In this document: positions 38,679 through 51,026 of the stretch, piece after piece | Layout of the letters: each line of letters begins with the position of its first letter | Numbering within the stretch: position 1 is the first letter of the stretch | DNA from: Brachynemurus nebulosus | Lineage: Eukaryota > Arthropoda > Insecta > Neuroptera > Myrmeleontidae | Direction: 5' to 3' | DNA: 64,000 nt | Assembly: GCA_035578155.1 (NCBI GenBank) | Contig: JAPWDM010000001.1 | Location: 11,383,543-11,447,542, forward strand | The notes under the pieces: generated by a model | What the model was told of the DNA's origin: nothing | The model's database searches: none | The model's input: the letters and a program-made list of their open reading frames with translations, nothing else | Program-made: the position numbers and the translations under genes

Positions 38679-39589
38679 CAATAAGTGAGGTCTTTTCAAC
38701 AGTGGTGGACTGTAACATTTACAAATATAATAAAATAAAAATTAATTTTTGTCAAACAGGACAAATTATTCAATAAAATTCGATGTACAGCATTCAATTT
38801 TTCGAAATTTTTATTTTTCTGTCACAACATAATATTCTTTATGTTTGTTATATAGGCGTCAATTTTGATTCTCATTGCATATTTGAAATGATTTGTTCTT
38901 AATAACCTTTTGATCAAATTTCTATAAAATAAAATAAATTTGATCATAACGCAAATACCTAAAATGAATTCAAGTTCATATAGGTTAAGTTACGGTTGGT
39001 GCTTGTCCTTTCATCTATTCTCTAATGTCTAGTAGCTATGTCCAGTACTGAGTACTACTTGTTAGTATTGCCTAGTATTTGTACACTTCTAGTATTCTAA
39101 TTGGAGATTATGTTTCAACTCATCAAAGAGATTTCTTACTTCTCCAATTTCAATTATGTTTGAATTTATTATGTGAGGAGCAGTAGGGCAAAACTTGATA
39201 AGTTCATTTTGAATCAAGGTGACTTTTTTTTCCATTTGGTGTTTCCAATCGTCACTGGAAGGATTGATTAAATATGAAGCAAAAGCTAACAAAATCAGTA
39301 TAAAAAGACAGAAAGCGTCTGTGTGCGATTTTCTCGGAACATGAGGGGACAAATACTTTGAGAAAATTAAATTTACCACATGATCTATAAATATTGTGAA
39401 TCAAAATTTTTTATTTTTTAGGTTTCTGAGTTTAACATTTTTTTATTATTTCGGCCAAAGTACTTATTATCCACGTCATAAATTTTTATTTTTTTAAAGC
39501 CCAGTTCCTTATCGCTCGTTTTGGGGTGGGGAGTCAATATAAAAATATTTCTTTTAGGGAGTCAATATAAAAAGAGCACTTATTAGCGA
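38679..39589. other. Non-coding stretch
   Basis: The 96-codon minus-strand frame at 39089-39379 has a short hydrophobic stretch (AFCLFILILLAFASYLI) but no recognised family and no neighbouring exon; I do not call it a gene. Confidence 0.4.
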
Positions 39590-40086
39590 ATTTCCATTTT
39601 GGAAATTCAGTTATTACGGTCGCTCGTATGACAAGAGTTTGAGAAAAAAATAAATTACAATTAACAAAAAAGAAAAAGAATTGGGCGATCCCCCATTTTT
39701 AGGATTTTGTAGTACAAGAGAATCCTTATTCGTCGGTCATTGGATTTACTAGCTTACTTCCACTTGACCACTTTCAAATACTCAGCGGTTAGATCTTACG
39801 CAATTTAATAGACAGTGTCGTTTTGATTCTTTTAAACTCATTTAAGATATTCAGTGGTATTTTAATTATTTTCTTAACTGATAAATTAAATTCTGTATAC
39901 TTATGATTTTGTAAATAAAAAAATATTTATAGGTGGCGTCAATATTAGACAAAAGTCTGAAATATGGGCGTAGAATCTCACTGTTATTAATTATTATGTC
40001 TTGTAGTATTTTGAAAAATTATTTTTGACCTAAAACAAGTTAGTAGGAGGAAATTCGCTATGTTATGCAGATACTGCGATAGGGGT
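39590..40086 (-). mobile_element. Family H element, short copy with both ends
   Basis: Read on the minus strand it starts with ATACCCCTATCGCAGTATCT and GCATAACATAGCGAATTTCC (40086 downward) and ends with CTGAATTTCCAAAATGGAAA and TTCGCTAA near 39590. About 500 bp, without a (TA)n core. It is the shortest copy with both terminal signatures and therefore useful for defining the ends: GCGAATTTCC near the 5' end is the inverse of GGAAATTCGC at the 3' end. Confidence 0.7.
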
Positions 40087-40756
40087 ATCTTTGTACATCC
40101 ATTCTCTGAACGTGGCCAAACCAAATCAATTTTTTTTGTTCGGATGTTCTCGTGTTTTTCATTTGCATCATGCCTTGGATAGATATATTAAGTACCTACT
40201 CTCTGAAGTTTCGAGATTTCTAGCAGAACGCCTTCAAAAATCCATTTCTAAGGCTAAAAGGTATTTTTTCGCCTCTTCTGTCATTGGTCATACTTCACTT
40301 CCATACGTAGCAATGTTTTTAATTATGGCATTATAAAACATTACAATAAGTACAGTTTCAAAAAATTTGAGATAATAAGAAAGTGAATGTATAAAAAATA
40401 ATTAATTTTGAGTGTTTATCTTCTTTGGTTCATTTTCCACTAGATGATTATTAAAAACCCATAAAGCGGTTCAGTAGTAGTAGCATATGGATTCTATCTA
40501 ATTAAAGAAAAATGGTTTTCGATATAAAAATAATATTGTTAGCAGTTCTCAAGCGTGAAACATTAGCTGCGGGTTATTGATTGGCTTTAGGTACCTAATA
40601 CGTTTACTCTGTCAATTATGATAAATGACTAACTTGTTCAAATATCGTTTTAGGAATTCTTTATCCTCTATTTCACACCGATCAACAGAATGTGTATATT
40701 GTTAATATACTGCCTACATACGTTGCGGCTCAGCAAAGCATTTCGAATCTAGTTTA
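40087..40756. other. Non-coding stretch
   Basis: No domain in the 81-codon frame at 40091-40336. No repeats with partners found. Confidence 0.4.
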
Positions 40757-41173
40757 AGAGTCAAGACACACGTACCACACGATTACCACTTTTTTGTCGT
40801 TGCCGTGTGGTTGTACTGTCGTTCGTGTGTTTTTGACGATCACTTACGAGCCACTTTTTAGTGGCCGAGTGACGTATAATCACTGTTGGACAACATCAAG
40901 CCCACCAACATTGTCTTGTATATACAGTGTAGTACTGGTACTTATACGTATCTGTCGCTTATAAGTCGTTCACTAGTCGCAAGTTTTGGCCACTAACAGC
41001 GACACTCAACGACAGTAGACGACACATTGCAACAGTGTGCGAGTACGACGAAAAGTTGTGGTTCGTCTGTCTTCTGAAATTTGTGTTTCCATAAGAAAAC
41101 TACATGCATACATACCCGGCCACAAAGCAGTCACTATTTTGTCGCTGTCGCGTGGTACGTGTGTCTTGACTCT
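40757..41173. mobile_element. Inverted-repeat MITE, 417 bp
   Basis: Left end AGAGTCAAGACACACGTACC, right end reading inward the same 20 bp, followed by AC(A/G)CG. Inside, CACTTTTTTGTCGTTGCCGTG on the left is mirrored by a CACTATTTTGTCGCTGTCGCG-like block on the right. Target duplication not clear (TTTA to the left, AATA to the right). Non-coding, CG-rich relative to its surroundings. Confidence 0.75.
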
Positions 41174-42821
41174 AATACAATGAACAGTGTGGCATAGTTT
41201 ATCTTCGCCACACTTAAAAACTATAGATTTTCAATAAAATCTATAAAATCAAACATAGAGTGCCATCTATTTGAAAGTGGAACAACTTCTGTTCTACAGA
41301 ATTCTAAAATAGAAGAAAGAAATGGTTTTCACATAAGATAAACAATTATGTATTTTAAAATCTTAATTATTTAATTAAAACTTGTACTTGTTTACAAAAA
41401 ATATTACAATTATATAACATCTGTATAAAACATCTAGAATTTTATAAAAACAGAACGAAAATTAAAAGTTTAATTTCTCATGATCGCTCTCTTTTAATTC
41501 AGTCGTCGGACTGGAAACCTCTCTTTTAATTCGGTCGTCGGACTGAGCGGATCTCTTCTCAACGGAACGGGACATGCCGTCTCAACGTACATGATAAAAA
41601 TTTTTTTTTACTTAGAGAACTCGTTTGATTTTCGTTCTGAACAAAATGTAAAATATTTTTTTTCGTGTTTAATTGTCGTAAAACTTTAACAACTATGTAA
41701 ACTTTTTTGTGAAATTGATTGGAAATGTACCACTGGAAATAACTTTCGGAATTAATAAATTTGAGCACAATTGCCAACTCTCTCTTAGGAATATTTAGGA
41801 TCCACTACTGGTCGATGGAGCGGAAATAATGGGTGCGTGTATGCTAACTAATTCCGCTCACCAATAACCCCGAAGGGATTATTTGGCATTACTACGCCAC
41901 AACAGAGTACAACTATAGTCTATCAAAACGTTAAATAATAACAAACAACTAAACAAGTGTATATGTGTTGCTACTCCACTATGATCAACGCACTATCGTC
42001 TCATCAGTTCCTTGTTCGATGCATGGAAACTGGACTCGAAATGTTTTGATGGACCAGACGGTATACGTATATACATACTCTAGTGTATAGTATACCACAT
42101 AAACGTAATTGTACGACGATTAAATAGTACCAGTAATTTGATATCAAAACACTTAAACTAGCGTGTATTGGTTAGGAATGGGTAGCTTGGGATCTGAAAT
42201 ATGTACATAAGATGTATTAGAATCTTTATAAATGACTATATCTAGTAATACTCTTACCCAGGGCCATGAAGAGAAATGACGAACTCGGGGACAATTAAAA
42301 TTATTCCCCAGAACACACAAGTAACGAGCAAAAAAATCATCTCCTCCCTCTTTTGTCCGGGCCTCTGACGAATGACTTTGGGCTTCTTTTTCCAACTCGG
42401 GCACCGGAGCTACAGCCGTAGCTGCCCCTCTCGCCAGGCTTTTCCTTACTGTGGTAAGTACTTAGCATAGTTACAGGTGTATCGGGCACTCAAGTTTCGG
42501 CAATAATTATTTAGATTTAGGTCTCTTTGATATTTTGTAGCAATATATCATTTAATAACAAAACCGATTTGTTTTTTTTTTTTTTTTAAATGGGATCTCA
42601 GTGAGTCAGGGGAGACACATGAATTATAAATCCAATTAAAATATGAATTTTTTCAAAATTTTACTTGGGAACAATTTTGTCCCTAATAATTTCATTGAGA
42701 GTAATGTGTTATGTAGGTTACTACTGTCCGAATAAGAAAGTATTAGACTGGAGTTCAGATTGTGTTGACGCTTTTTGCTAAAATTTTTGAAATTGAATTT
42801 TGGAAATTCAGAAGAAATTAT
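41174..42821. other. Non-coding stretch with a short tandem duplication
   Basis: CTCTTTTAATTCAGTCGTCG at 41489 recurs at 41521 (32-bp spacing). A GC-richer patch at 42250-42470 contains an 83-codon minus-strand frame (42153-42404) with no domain; it looks like part of an unidentified repeat. A T-run lies near 42572. Confidence 0.45.
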
Positions 42822-42823
42822 TA

Positions 42824-44196
42824 GGGGAAGTGTACCTAATATCGTACATCTTCCTAATATCGCACACCACCATATTGCCGTTCGTAAGTGTTATATTCTG
42901 GTGACAATCAGTTTAACTCTTTGCTCTCTGGCAGCCATTAGACGAGACCAAGTGTTGAACGAAATTGGTAATTTTTGTATTTTTTGTAAAACTTTTTTTA
43001 ATTTTTTTGATTTCAAATATTTTGGAGGTGTGACTTATGCATCTAATTGTATGATGAGAGGTAAGTGATATTTATTTGTCAATAACTTCTCTGTATTGTA
43101 TAATTTGTATTTTTATAATTATAATATTAGTTTATGACATATTTCAAGCTGAAAAATCCGCCATATTTATTTATCACAATATGCCAAATATCGCCCACCT
43201 ACAGTAATCATAATATCGCACTAGACGATATTAGGCACGGTAGCCCAATCATTTAAATCAAAAAATGGGTCAACCTCGGAATGAAACGGAATAAGCTGGA
43301 TTTTCTTATACACCTTTATTTTGGCATCCTTAACGTTCCCTTAAAAGTCTCATAAGGTCACGTGTGAGCGTCCTTAGATATTGAAGGTCAAAGATCGTTT
43401 TGTGGAAATATCTCGCTTCTTTTGCCTTAAATCGTTTTTGTATTTTTTATAAACGTTATAGAGCATAAAACTCTCTACAGATTTTGTTTCACCTTTCGAT
43501 GCGTTTAGCTATTTTGGATCTAGTTCAAGTGACGATGATGTAGCTGACTCTCTTACAGTTTCAACTGATGAAGACGACAGGGAGAATGACTGTGAATGTC
43601 CCTATTGTGGTTTGTCGTATTTAACAGACGAAAGGGCGGGAAGTGGATCATTTGTACAAGGTGCCGCATTTGGTTTCACAATGTTCGGGAACGGAAGATT
43701 ATAAAACATTTATTTGTGATTATTGTTTTGATGGTTAATTAAGAACGTAATATAGGTAAAACTACAAAATTTTAAGTCTAATTTACTTATGATTAAGCTT
43801 ATATTAATGTAATTCTATGAAATGTTGTTCTACTTAAGAATAAACAATATTATTTTGTACTAAATGTTTTTGTTTTTGTTTTTTTTTTTTTTTTTTTGTT
43901 CATAACCCATATCTAACATTGTGACAGAAATAATAACCTAATATCGTACAGGGCGATATTTTGACCACTATTAGTGGGCGATATTGAGACGATATTTCAT
44001 GAAGCGGTCAAAACCAGTTTTTTTCATTAATTACAAAAAGATATATCATATACATATTTAATCAATTCCCAACTATTTAGTACTTCAAAAGCATTAAAAA
44101 GATTAAATAGAAGTACAAGTGGGGCTAATTAAAAAGTAAAAATAGCAGAGAAAATTTCAATTTTCAAAATGGGTGTGATATTAAGCACATTTCCCG
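42824..44196 (+). mobile_element. TA-flanked DNA transposon with PHD-finger remnant
   Basis: Left end GGGGAAGTGTACCTAATATC, right end reading inward CGGGAAATGTGCTTAATATC (16 of 20 identical), with TA on each side (42822-42823, 44197-44198). Further CTAATATCGCAC / GGGCGATATT words repeat near both ends. A plus-strand coding remnant with a zinc-binding C-terminus lies at 43477-43736. TA duplication and a C-terminal zinc finger suggest a pogo/Jerky-type (DDE) source, but the catalytic core has been lost or is unrecognisable. Confidence 0.75.
43477..43736 (+). pseudogene. PHD-like zinc-finger C-terminus of a transposase, frameshifted
   Basis: After a splice-acceptor-like CTCTCTACAG the frame reads DFVSPFDAFSYFGSSSSDDD, an acidic serine-rich linker, then CECPYCGLSYLTDE. 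The next part continues in another frame as GGKWIICTRCRIWFHNVRE and the last in a third as EDYKTFICDYCFDG followed by TAA at 43735. Joined loosely, the pattern CxxC ... CxxC..WFH ... CxxC is that of the PHD-like finger at the C-terminus of some insect pogo/Jerky-type transposases. Two frameshifts (about 43634 and 43690) prove decay. Its job in the living element would be DNA or chromatin binding; that is inference. Confidence 0.68.
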
Positions 44197-44239
44197 TAAT
44201 AAATTAATTTTTTTAAATTATTTTTTTCCATAAATTCAT

Positions 44240-44455
44240 TATACCTCATTTCAGATACAATTGATCATGAGTTTTTGTTAAAAATTAAATAATTCTTATA
44301 TTCGAAACAAATCAATCTTCTATTCTTTTCTAAAAATAAACTGCAAATTTAAAATCTACATAAATGCAATAATGAAAGAGATAAAGCCAAGAAAAGGGAT
44401 ATTATTTAAATTTAATATGACGAAGCATGATTAAATTTAATTGAAATGAACCATA
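44240..44455 (-). repeat. Dispersed repeat, inverted copy of 36618-36805
   Basis: Shares, in opposite orientation, GATACAATTGATCATGAGTT, CGAAACAAATCAATCTTCTA, ATAAACTGCAAATTTAAAAT and ATGACGAAGCATGATTAAAT-type words with 36618-36805. It starts about 45 bp beyond the TA-flanked element. Non-coding. Confidence 0.75.
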
Positions 44456-45228
44456 TATACTTAGTGCTCTTAACACAATATATCAATGACGGACACAATG
44501 ATATAATTTAAGGGAGCGAAACTTATTTACTATTTGGAATTTTCCAAATTTCTTTTCAAAAAAAGTCAGCACCACTGCTCTAGTTTTTTCTTATTCGTAC
44601 AGTAGTAAACTACATAATACAATACTATCAATGAGCATGAAATCATATACCGAAATTGTCACCAGCTCCCTAGCTACATATTAGGAAATATGATAGCCAA
44701 GACAGAAGTATCTGGTGCTACTATACTTAAGTACTACTAAAGCTAAAAAACTTTTAGTTTTTTCCGAGGATTTTTTAATAGAAGTTGTATATATATTTTT
44801 TTTTTTTGATATGTCAATGAAAAATTAAATAATTGTAATTAATTAATTTTTTTTTTTGAATATTAAATCTTATTTAATATATTTTTTGTATAAATACCTA
44901 TGTAGATTATGTTTAAAAACTTTATTATACATCCATTAATTTGTTTTATCTCTAATAATTCAACATCAGTATATTTTTAAACCCGCACATTATTTGTTAT
45001 ATTATATCTACATCAATAATTTTATAATTTTATTTTCAACGTTATTTAATCAAATTGTGTAATTATTATAATAGATTAATTTAAAATACCTAACTGTATT
45101 TATAATTTTTTTTGTTTATTTATTAGAACCTTTTTTAAAATAATTTTATAATGTTCAAATAATTTATCTTGTAAATTAATTCACTTGATATTATTAAATA
45201 ATAATATTTATTTTTATTGTTTTATTTA
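44456..45228. other. Non-coding AT-rich stretch
   Basis: Nothing recognised. Confidence 0.4.
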
Positions 45229-45585
45229 CAATACCCCTGTCGCAGCATCTGCATAACATAGCGAATTTCTAAATATTGGGCACTGGCGGATCTCATCTAA
45301 GACCTGTACCTATTTAAAATAGTTTAGCTTTCTAAGAGTAAAAGAATTTCTAAGAGTAATTAGTTTTGGTATTTTTGGAGACCCAAGAACTCGAACGGAT
45401 TTTGTGCAGCATAGTTGTATCCATATAGTTTATATCCAAATAATTTAGTTCTCTAGCAGTGAGAAATTTTGAGAAATTTTTTAGAATCGGTTCGGTAGCT
45501 TATTACTGGCGTTTTCGGATCTGCAAGATCCCGGTGGACCTCATTAAAAAATCAGCTCGCCCGTATATTCTAGGCGGACTCTATG

Positions 45586-45662
<77 letters not shown>

Positions 45663-45880
45663 GGATATTTTACCTTTCTAACAGTACAAGTATTTCAAAA
45701 CCCGTTGTGTAGCATTCTACGCCGCATTTGCATCCGCAGGACAGTTGTGGATCTCAGATAACACAACTTGTACCTATCTAAAATAGTTTACCTCGGTAAT
45801 AGTAAAAAAATTTTCCAAATCGGTCAGTTATTTTATTTTTGACACTTTTAGGTCCCACTGACTTTTGATTAATTTTAACG
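45229..45880 (+). mobile_element. Family H element with internal repeat units and (TA)n core
   Basis: Starts with ATACCCCTGTCGCAGCATCT and GCATAACATAGCGAATTTC. The body consists of diverged copies of a unit of roughly 100-130 bp: GGATCTCATCTAAGACCTGT.., TTTAGCTTTCTAASAGTRAAA, then a GGCGNTTTTGG..CC(C/T)NAGGA block. A (TA)n core lies at 45589-45659, after which the unit appears again (GTGGATCTCAGATAACACAA). The 3' hairpin is absent. The 100-codon frame here runs through the (TA)n tract. Confidence 0.68.
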
Positions 45881-47399
45881 TTGAAATCATTTATGAGGAC
45901 TTATCTCAATTTCCATATGTAATCATATTGTTAGAGTACTTACTTCTATTAATATACTTAACCAAAAAGATTTTCAAAAAAATTTTGACTAAAGTATCCT
46001 GCTCTGTAATAAATATGGCCCTGTTTTTGAATAACAGACAGAACATTATGTTCCTTATGGTGTAACTGTATCCAGATCATAATAAGTATTTTAGAATATA
46101 ACTTTTATACCCTTTTTAATCAACTGGATATAATATGCTATGCTGACGACACGTCTTTTCACAAATATTAAGTGTAAATTAAGTACATAATTTTTATTTC
46201 TAATGTTCCAACACCACACGTGTTATTTTTTTATTTAACATTCAAAATTAAAATGTTTATGACACATATCTTTGAGAAGTCCTAAAATAATCCAGTGATT
46301 GACTACAATCAGTGGTTATATCATGTTACTTATTTCTAATTAAATGTAAAAGTTTATGATTAGTTAATATAAAGTGGTGTTATTTTAATATCGAAGTGGT
46401 GTTTATATTATAAGAGATATTAAAGATATCCCTGGTTTAAATTTTGTTTTCAAACTGTTAAAATTATATAAATATTTGGAATTCAAAAGCTTAATCTGTT
46501 TGCAACCATAAGTTGCTGTTATTGTAACAAACAAAAAAGGTAAATTTTAAAAATTAATTAATAAAAAAAATTATTTAGAAGAAATTAAAATGTTTGAAAA
46601 TAACTTGCGAAACTAAACGTTTAAATTGACTCAGTTGTATCAAATCGGAATTTGTGGGAGATTTGGAACAACATCCCCATATCATACTCCGCTAGGTGCT
46701 TCAATGAAATACTCAACAAACTAACTTTACGCGATGCTTGTTTTACTATAATAGAATAATGTTCATTGGTCTATGATATTTTGAATACATATTTTTGTTT
46801 ATCAGAATAAGCTAGTTATTTTTAAATTTCTATGGTATAAGTTTCTATATAGTATTTTAAAATGTTTTTTGATTTAATCAGTATTTTCTCTAATTAAATT
46901 TTTAAACAAAGGAAATTTTGAAATATATATTAATGTTTGCATTTGTCACAATTATATTTCAAATATGGTGAAATACATAGTATGTTTTGCCTAGGTTGGT
47001 TCGTATGTTTTGTCAAATGCAGTTTTTGTGTTCATTGTTTTATATTTGATTTTGGTTTATAAATAACTAAAATGTATTCCAACCATAATTAAATTTAAAT
47101 TAATGATTTTGTTCATTAACACAGCTTTTATCCGTTGCTTTTTCACGCACATATATACCTAATTATAATATTTGTTCAAATATTTTTTTAATAGATATAT
47201 TTATTATTATTTTTATTTTTATTGTATCTACCTATATTCATTACATAGTCCAAGCTCCGATAGCATAAAAATACCTCATAAAACACCTCAAATTAAGAAA
47301 GCTAAATCGATAGTAACTAATGCCGACAATAGAAAATGCCCGACAGACCTTTGTATTTTTGTTAAATTCTATTTTTTACGAATTTTTGAAATGCCCAAA
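45881..47399. other. Non-coding AT-rich stretch
   Basis: Frames of 66 and 87 codons lack any motif. No element ends seen. Confidence 0.4.
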
Positions 47400-47800
47400 A
47401 AAAGCTCAAACTTACCTTACATAACACCTCATTGAAATTCACATATGTTATAGTAAATTATACATATATATTTTACTGAGGAATCGGTCTGTCTGGCATT
47501 TTAATTAGTGAAAAGATCTATTTTAATTAGTGAAAATTTTAGGCAAACCTACCTTACATAACACCCTTAATTTTTTTGTTTTAAGTAAATTTCTTGATAT
47601 CATCTAGGTATTAAAATTGGTCTGTCTTTTTTTTATGTTAGAATTCCAGGATGGTTTTTGGCCTTGTTTGATGAAACTTGGTTCAGCCGGTTCGAGGATA
47701 TTCCAAGATTTTCGGAATAAGAATAAAATTGAAAACTCATTTTAAAAGCTAGAAATTGTGAGATTGTTTTTAAGTAGGTTTGAAGAGAACATTGGTCCAG
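47400..47800. repeat. Degenerate tandem repeat, about 150-bp unit
   Basis: CTTACCTTACATAACACCTC at 47412 and CTACCTTACATAACACCCTT at 47548, with AATCGGTCTGTCTGG and ATTGGTCTGTCTTTT following at matching distances. The phrases TGGTTCAGCCGGTTCGAGGA and TTGGTCCAGCCGTTTCCAGG at 47681 and 47790 look like LINE 3'-end words. The CTTACATAACACC word also occurs, inverted, in the element at 51769-52348. Confidence 0.55.
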
Positions 47801-48037
47801 CCGTTTCCAGGATAAAAATAAAAAAGCAAAAGACTAAAATATGTCAAAAGAATAAAATTAAAAATTTTAAAAATTCACAACAAAAAGAAAGATTTTAAAA
47901 AATTTCAAACAAAAATATTTTAAAAACTTACGACGAAAACGCTCTAAAAAGTTTTTAAAAAATTTTCTGGAATTCCATACTGGGATCGTCGTGTACGACA
48001 TTATGCTACAAAATACACGGCAAAACATGTCATATAC

Positions 48038-48309
48038 CAGGGGCGCAAGAATCCGGGGGTTCAAGGGGTCCAGATCCCCTAAAATTATGTGGACTCCTCA
48101 CAAAGTTATGTAAAATTTCCCTCAGTTTATTTTATTTATATTAATTAAAATTTTTAGTGGTCTTCTGATATTTTCAATTTGAAAATCGTATTTTCGGAGA
48201 CGACATTTTCGATAACAGTTATCGAAGAATTGCGTTATCAAAAAATTGAGTTAGTTAAATTTTTGTTGGAATACCCCCCCCCTGCAGATTTGTAGTTGTT
48301 GCGTCCGTG
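48038..48309. mobile_element. hAT-like MITE, 272 bp
   Basis: Left end CAGGGGCGCAAGAATC, right end reading inward CACGGACGCAACAACT (12 of 16). Flanking octamers TCATATAC (48030-48037) and TCACACAC (48310-48317) match 6 of 8. Subterminal G- and C-runs (GGGGGTTC; CCCCCCCCTGCAG) also mirror each other. Non-coding. Confidence 0.68.
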
Positions 48310-48621
48310 TCACACACGATGAATTTTTAGAGCTTCAAAGAGAACTGTTAGAGTTTCTTCGTTCTTGGTTTTTAAAGCGTTTTTCTTATCCATGGTACCA
48401 ACAATATTGTCGGCGAATTATTTACAATTTTCTTATTTTAACTTCTTGAAGTATATACAACACAAAGGCAAGTCACTGTACTCCCTTCTACATTCTAAGA
48501 TCACGTTACACTTTTACGAAATACTAGTGAAAATTTTTCTACGGGAATGGGAGCGAGCAGGAATGTACAAATATTCCGGGAGTCTTAATACATTTCTGTC
48601 TTCATTTATACATATAATACA

Positions 48622-49319
48622 AAATACCCCTGTCGCAGCATCTGCATAACACAGCGAATTCCAAAATATTGGGCACTGGCCGATCTCATCTAAGACCTGT
48701 ATCCATTTAAAATAGTTTAGCTTTCTAACAGTGAAACAATTTTCAAAATCAGTTCAGTAGTTAATTTTTGGCGCTTTTTATTCCTCAGGACCCTAACGAA
48801 TCCCATATAGTGTAGCAGATATCCATTTAACAACATATTATTACATTACATAACTATAGTATTCGATTTTTTTCTAGGTATGCAGATATATATAAATTAT
48901 ATTTTCTCTCTAAAGGAGGACATCATACAAAAATTTCCTTTCCATAACGTACTCTTAAAAAATCTGACTAATTTTAATTTAAAAAAATGAGACAGAGCTA
49001 TTGTTATTATAGCACATACATACATATTGAATAACTAACTAGCACTCGTTTTATCTAGAAAATAATTGCTAAAACGATGAAATATTTATTGTAAAAACAT
49101 TCAGCAAATTTCTTAATTTTTCTTAAAAGCTAGTTCACTTAGTACAATGTTTTAAAGGCTTATCTTATGCAATTTTTTACGCTCTTTTCGATTGTGTCAA
49201 AAAAAATTAAAAATATTTTTGAATTCTAGCCTAACAAAAACTTAACCGAGCGAGTCCGGATTCCGGCTCGCATACCAAATTTCATAAGCATTAAGCGTTT
49301 CGTTCGAGAGTTACCGTGT

Positions 49320-49399
<80 letters not shown>

Positions 49400-49515
49400 T
49401 TTAGTGAAGTAGATTTTCGGGTTCTAGAGGCTCCAAAACAAATTTCTACCATAGTCCCGCACTTAGGTCTTACCATAAGAGCTGCTATAATAGCTGAATT
49501 TCCAGAATGGAAATT
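48622..49515 (+). mobile_element. Family H element, longest copy with both ends
   Basis: Starts ATACCCCTGTCGCAGCATCT, GCATAACACAGCGAATTCC; contains the internal unit (GGCCGATCTCATCTAAGACC; TTTAGCTTTCTAACAGTG; GGCGCTTTTTATTCCTCAGG), the TTACGCTCTTTTCGATTGTG block, the pre-core block TTCATAAGCATTAAGCGTTT, a (TA)n core at 49322-49396, the post-core block AAATTTTAGTGAAGTAG, and the 3' hairpin GAATTTCCAGAATGGAAATT followed by CGCTAA. About 890 bp. Sub-terminal inverted repeats, a repetitive core and a 3' hairpin are the layout of Helentron-derived HINE/DINE-1 elements; assignment is by structure only. No Rep/helicase coding sequence. Confidence 0.72.
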
Positions 49516-50626
49516 CGCTAAAAGACAGGACTCGAAATAATAAAACAGATCCTGTTGGGAAGGGTACTAATTCTTTGAAAATGAACCCGAGTGAAAATTT
49601 TGTTACGGGAATGATAGTGACCGGGAGTTTTAAGCAAAAATCACTCCCATTCCCATCTCTAATTGGAACCTTTCACAACAGATACCTTGTGTCTAAATTT
49701 CATGAATTTGCATAAAGAGAGTCTGAAGAAAATCGACAAAAACTAAAATTCTTTGATTTTGCCAAGGAATTAAAAATAGCAACAACCTATAGTATGAATA
49801 GTTTACATAAAATAGAGTTACACAGAATTTTACGTGTCGTGAAATCATGGGTAAATGTAATATATGTGATTGTATAAATGTAAGTAACCTGATACGTTAA
49901 ATTCACCAGTTTGCTAATTTTGAATAATAAAACATATCACATATACATTTACACACGTTACAATCATACATATAGTATGGTGTAGTCATAGTTTGCGTTC
50001 TACGTCACAGATCAATTTGTTTTAGCATGGAATCATATACAAAACGAGTCGGTAGAATTGTAATAATAGCATACATAAATAATAATAATATTACACAAGT
50101 GTTATTATTTATTGTCTCTTGTTTCTATACGTATGTTGTAATCAAATATAATTATACACTGTCAATATTTGAAATCCTCTGCTTCCGTCTACAAAGGCGT
50201 ATATATGTATGTAGAGTATATTTCGGTTTGAATAATATAAAATACTGTTTTTGTTACTGTTGGAAACTTTGTTGAGACGTTACGCTAGGTTTGTCATACG
50301 GAAAATATGAGACATCTGAGTGAAAGGTACATTAAATTGTTAATATAAAGGTGGTGAATGTCGAACAGGTCGACAAATTCCGAAAACAGTATTACCTACA
50401 ATGCGAGCTAGAATGGATTCAAAGTATAAAAATTAAGTACAGCAGAGATTCACTTTTTGCACACTTCAAGAAGTGTAACAAACACATCAAGTGTGTGTTT
50501 GTGTTCGCATCACTGACTGGTTTGATCATGGACGGTCCGTGCACGTCGTGTACACGTAAGGTATTTGGTGCGAGGTAGTCAGTTACAAAAGTGTATCCCT
50601 GCGAAAAAATTTTCTTTTATCAAAAA
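49516..50626. other. Non-coding stretch before a palindromic element
   Basis: The 75-codon frame at 50351-50578 has CG-richer sequence (GGTCCGTGCACGTCGTGTAC) and a GTAAGG donor-like site at about 50557, so an exon is conceivable, but no domain or acceptor supports it. The last 60 bp belong to the repeat family of 8540-8860. Confidence 0.4.
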
Positions 50627-50630
50627 TTAA

Positions 50631-50993
50631 GGATGTTTGGGAGGTACAATCGGAGATAAAAGTACATGAAATTAGAAATTCGTGAATAATTGCGTTGTAT
50701 AACAAACTATGAGGTAAATAAATAGTTATCTTTGTTAAATAATAGCTATCACTACAACTGATTGTACAATACATCAAACTATAGCTCTCAGCTGACTACA
50801 AGAGCTGAGTACATTCTGAGGATTTTTCGGAGGAATTTAAAAATGCTACGAGACGATTGAAAATTTATTATTTATTTATTTCCTCATTAAATACTAAGGC
50901 CCGTGTGAAAATTTCAAACCGATTCACTAAGCCGTTAAAAAGTTATTTAATCTGTTCTGTTTTCGAATTTCCATAAGAGTACGTGAAAAATTA

Positions 50994-51026
<33 letters not shown>

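Noticed and set aside
38392..38776. Overlapping frames of 103 and 108 codons on both strands
   Set aside because: Both lie across a TTAA-flanked MITE of palindromic CGTTCGA words; opposite-strand openness follows from the palindromes.
39089..39379. 96-codon minus-strand frame with a hydrophobic stretch as a small membrane protein
   Set aside because: One hydrophobic run is common in AT-rich translation; no start context, homologue or neighbouring exon is visible.
42153..42404. 83-codon minus-strand frame as an exon
   Set aside because: GC-richer, but without a domain or good flanking splice sites; more likely an unidentified repeat.
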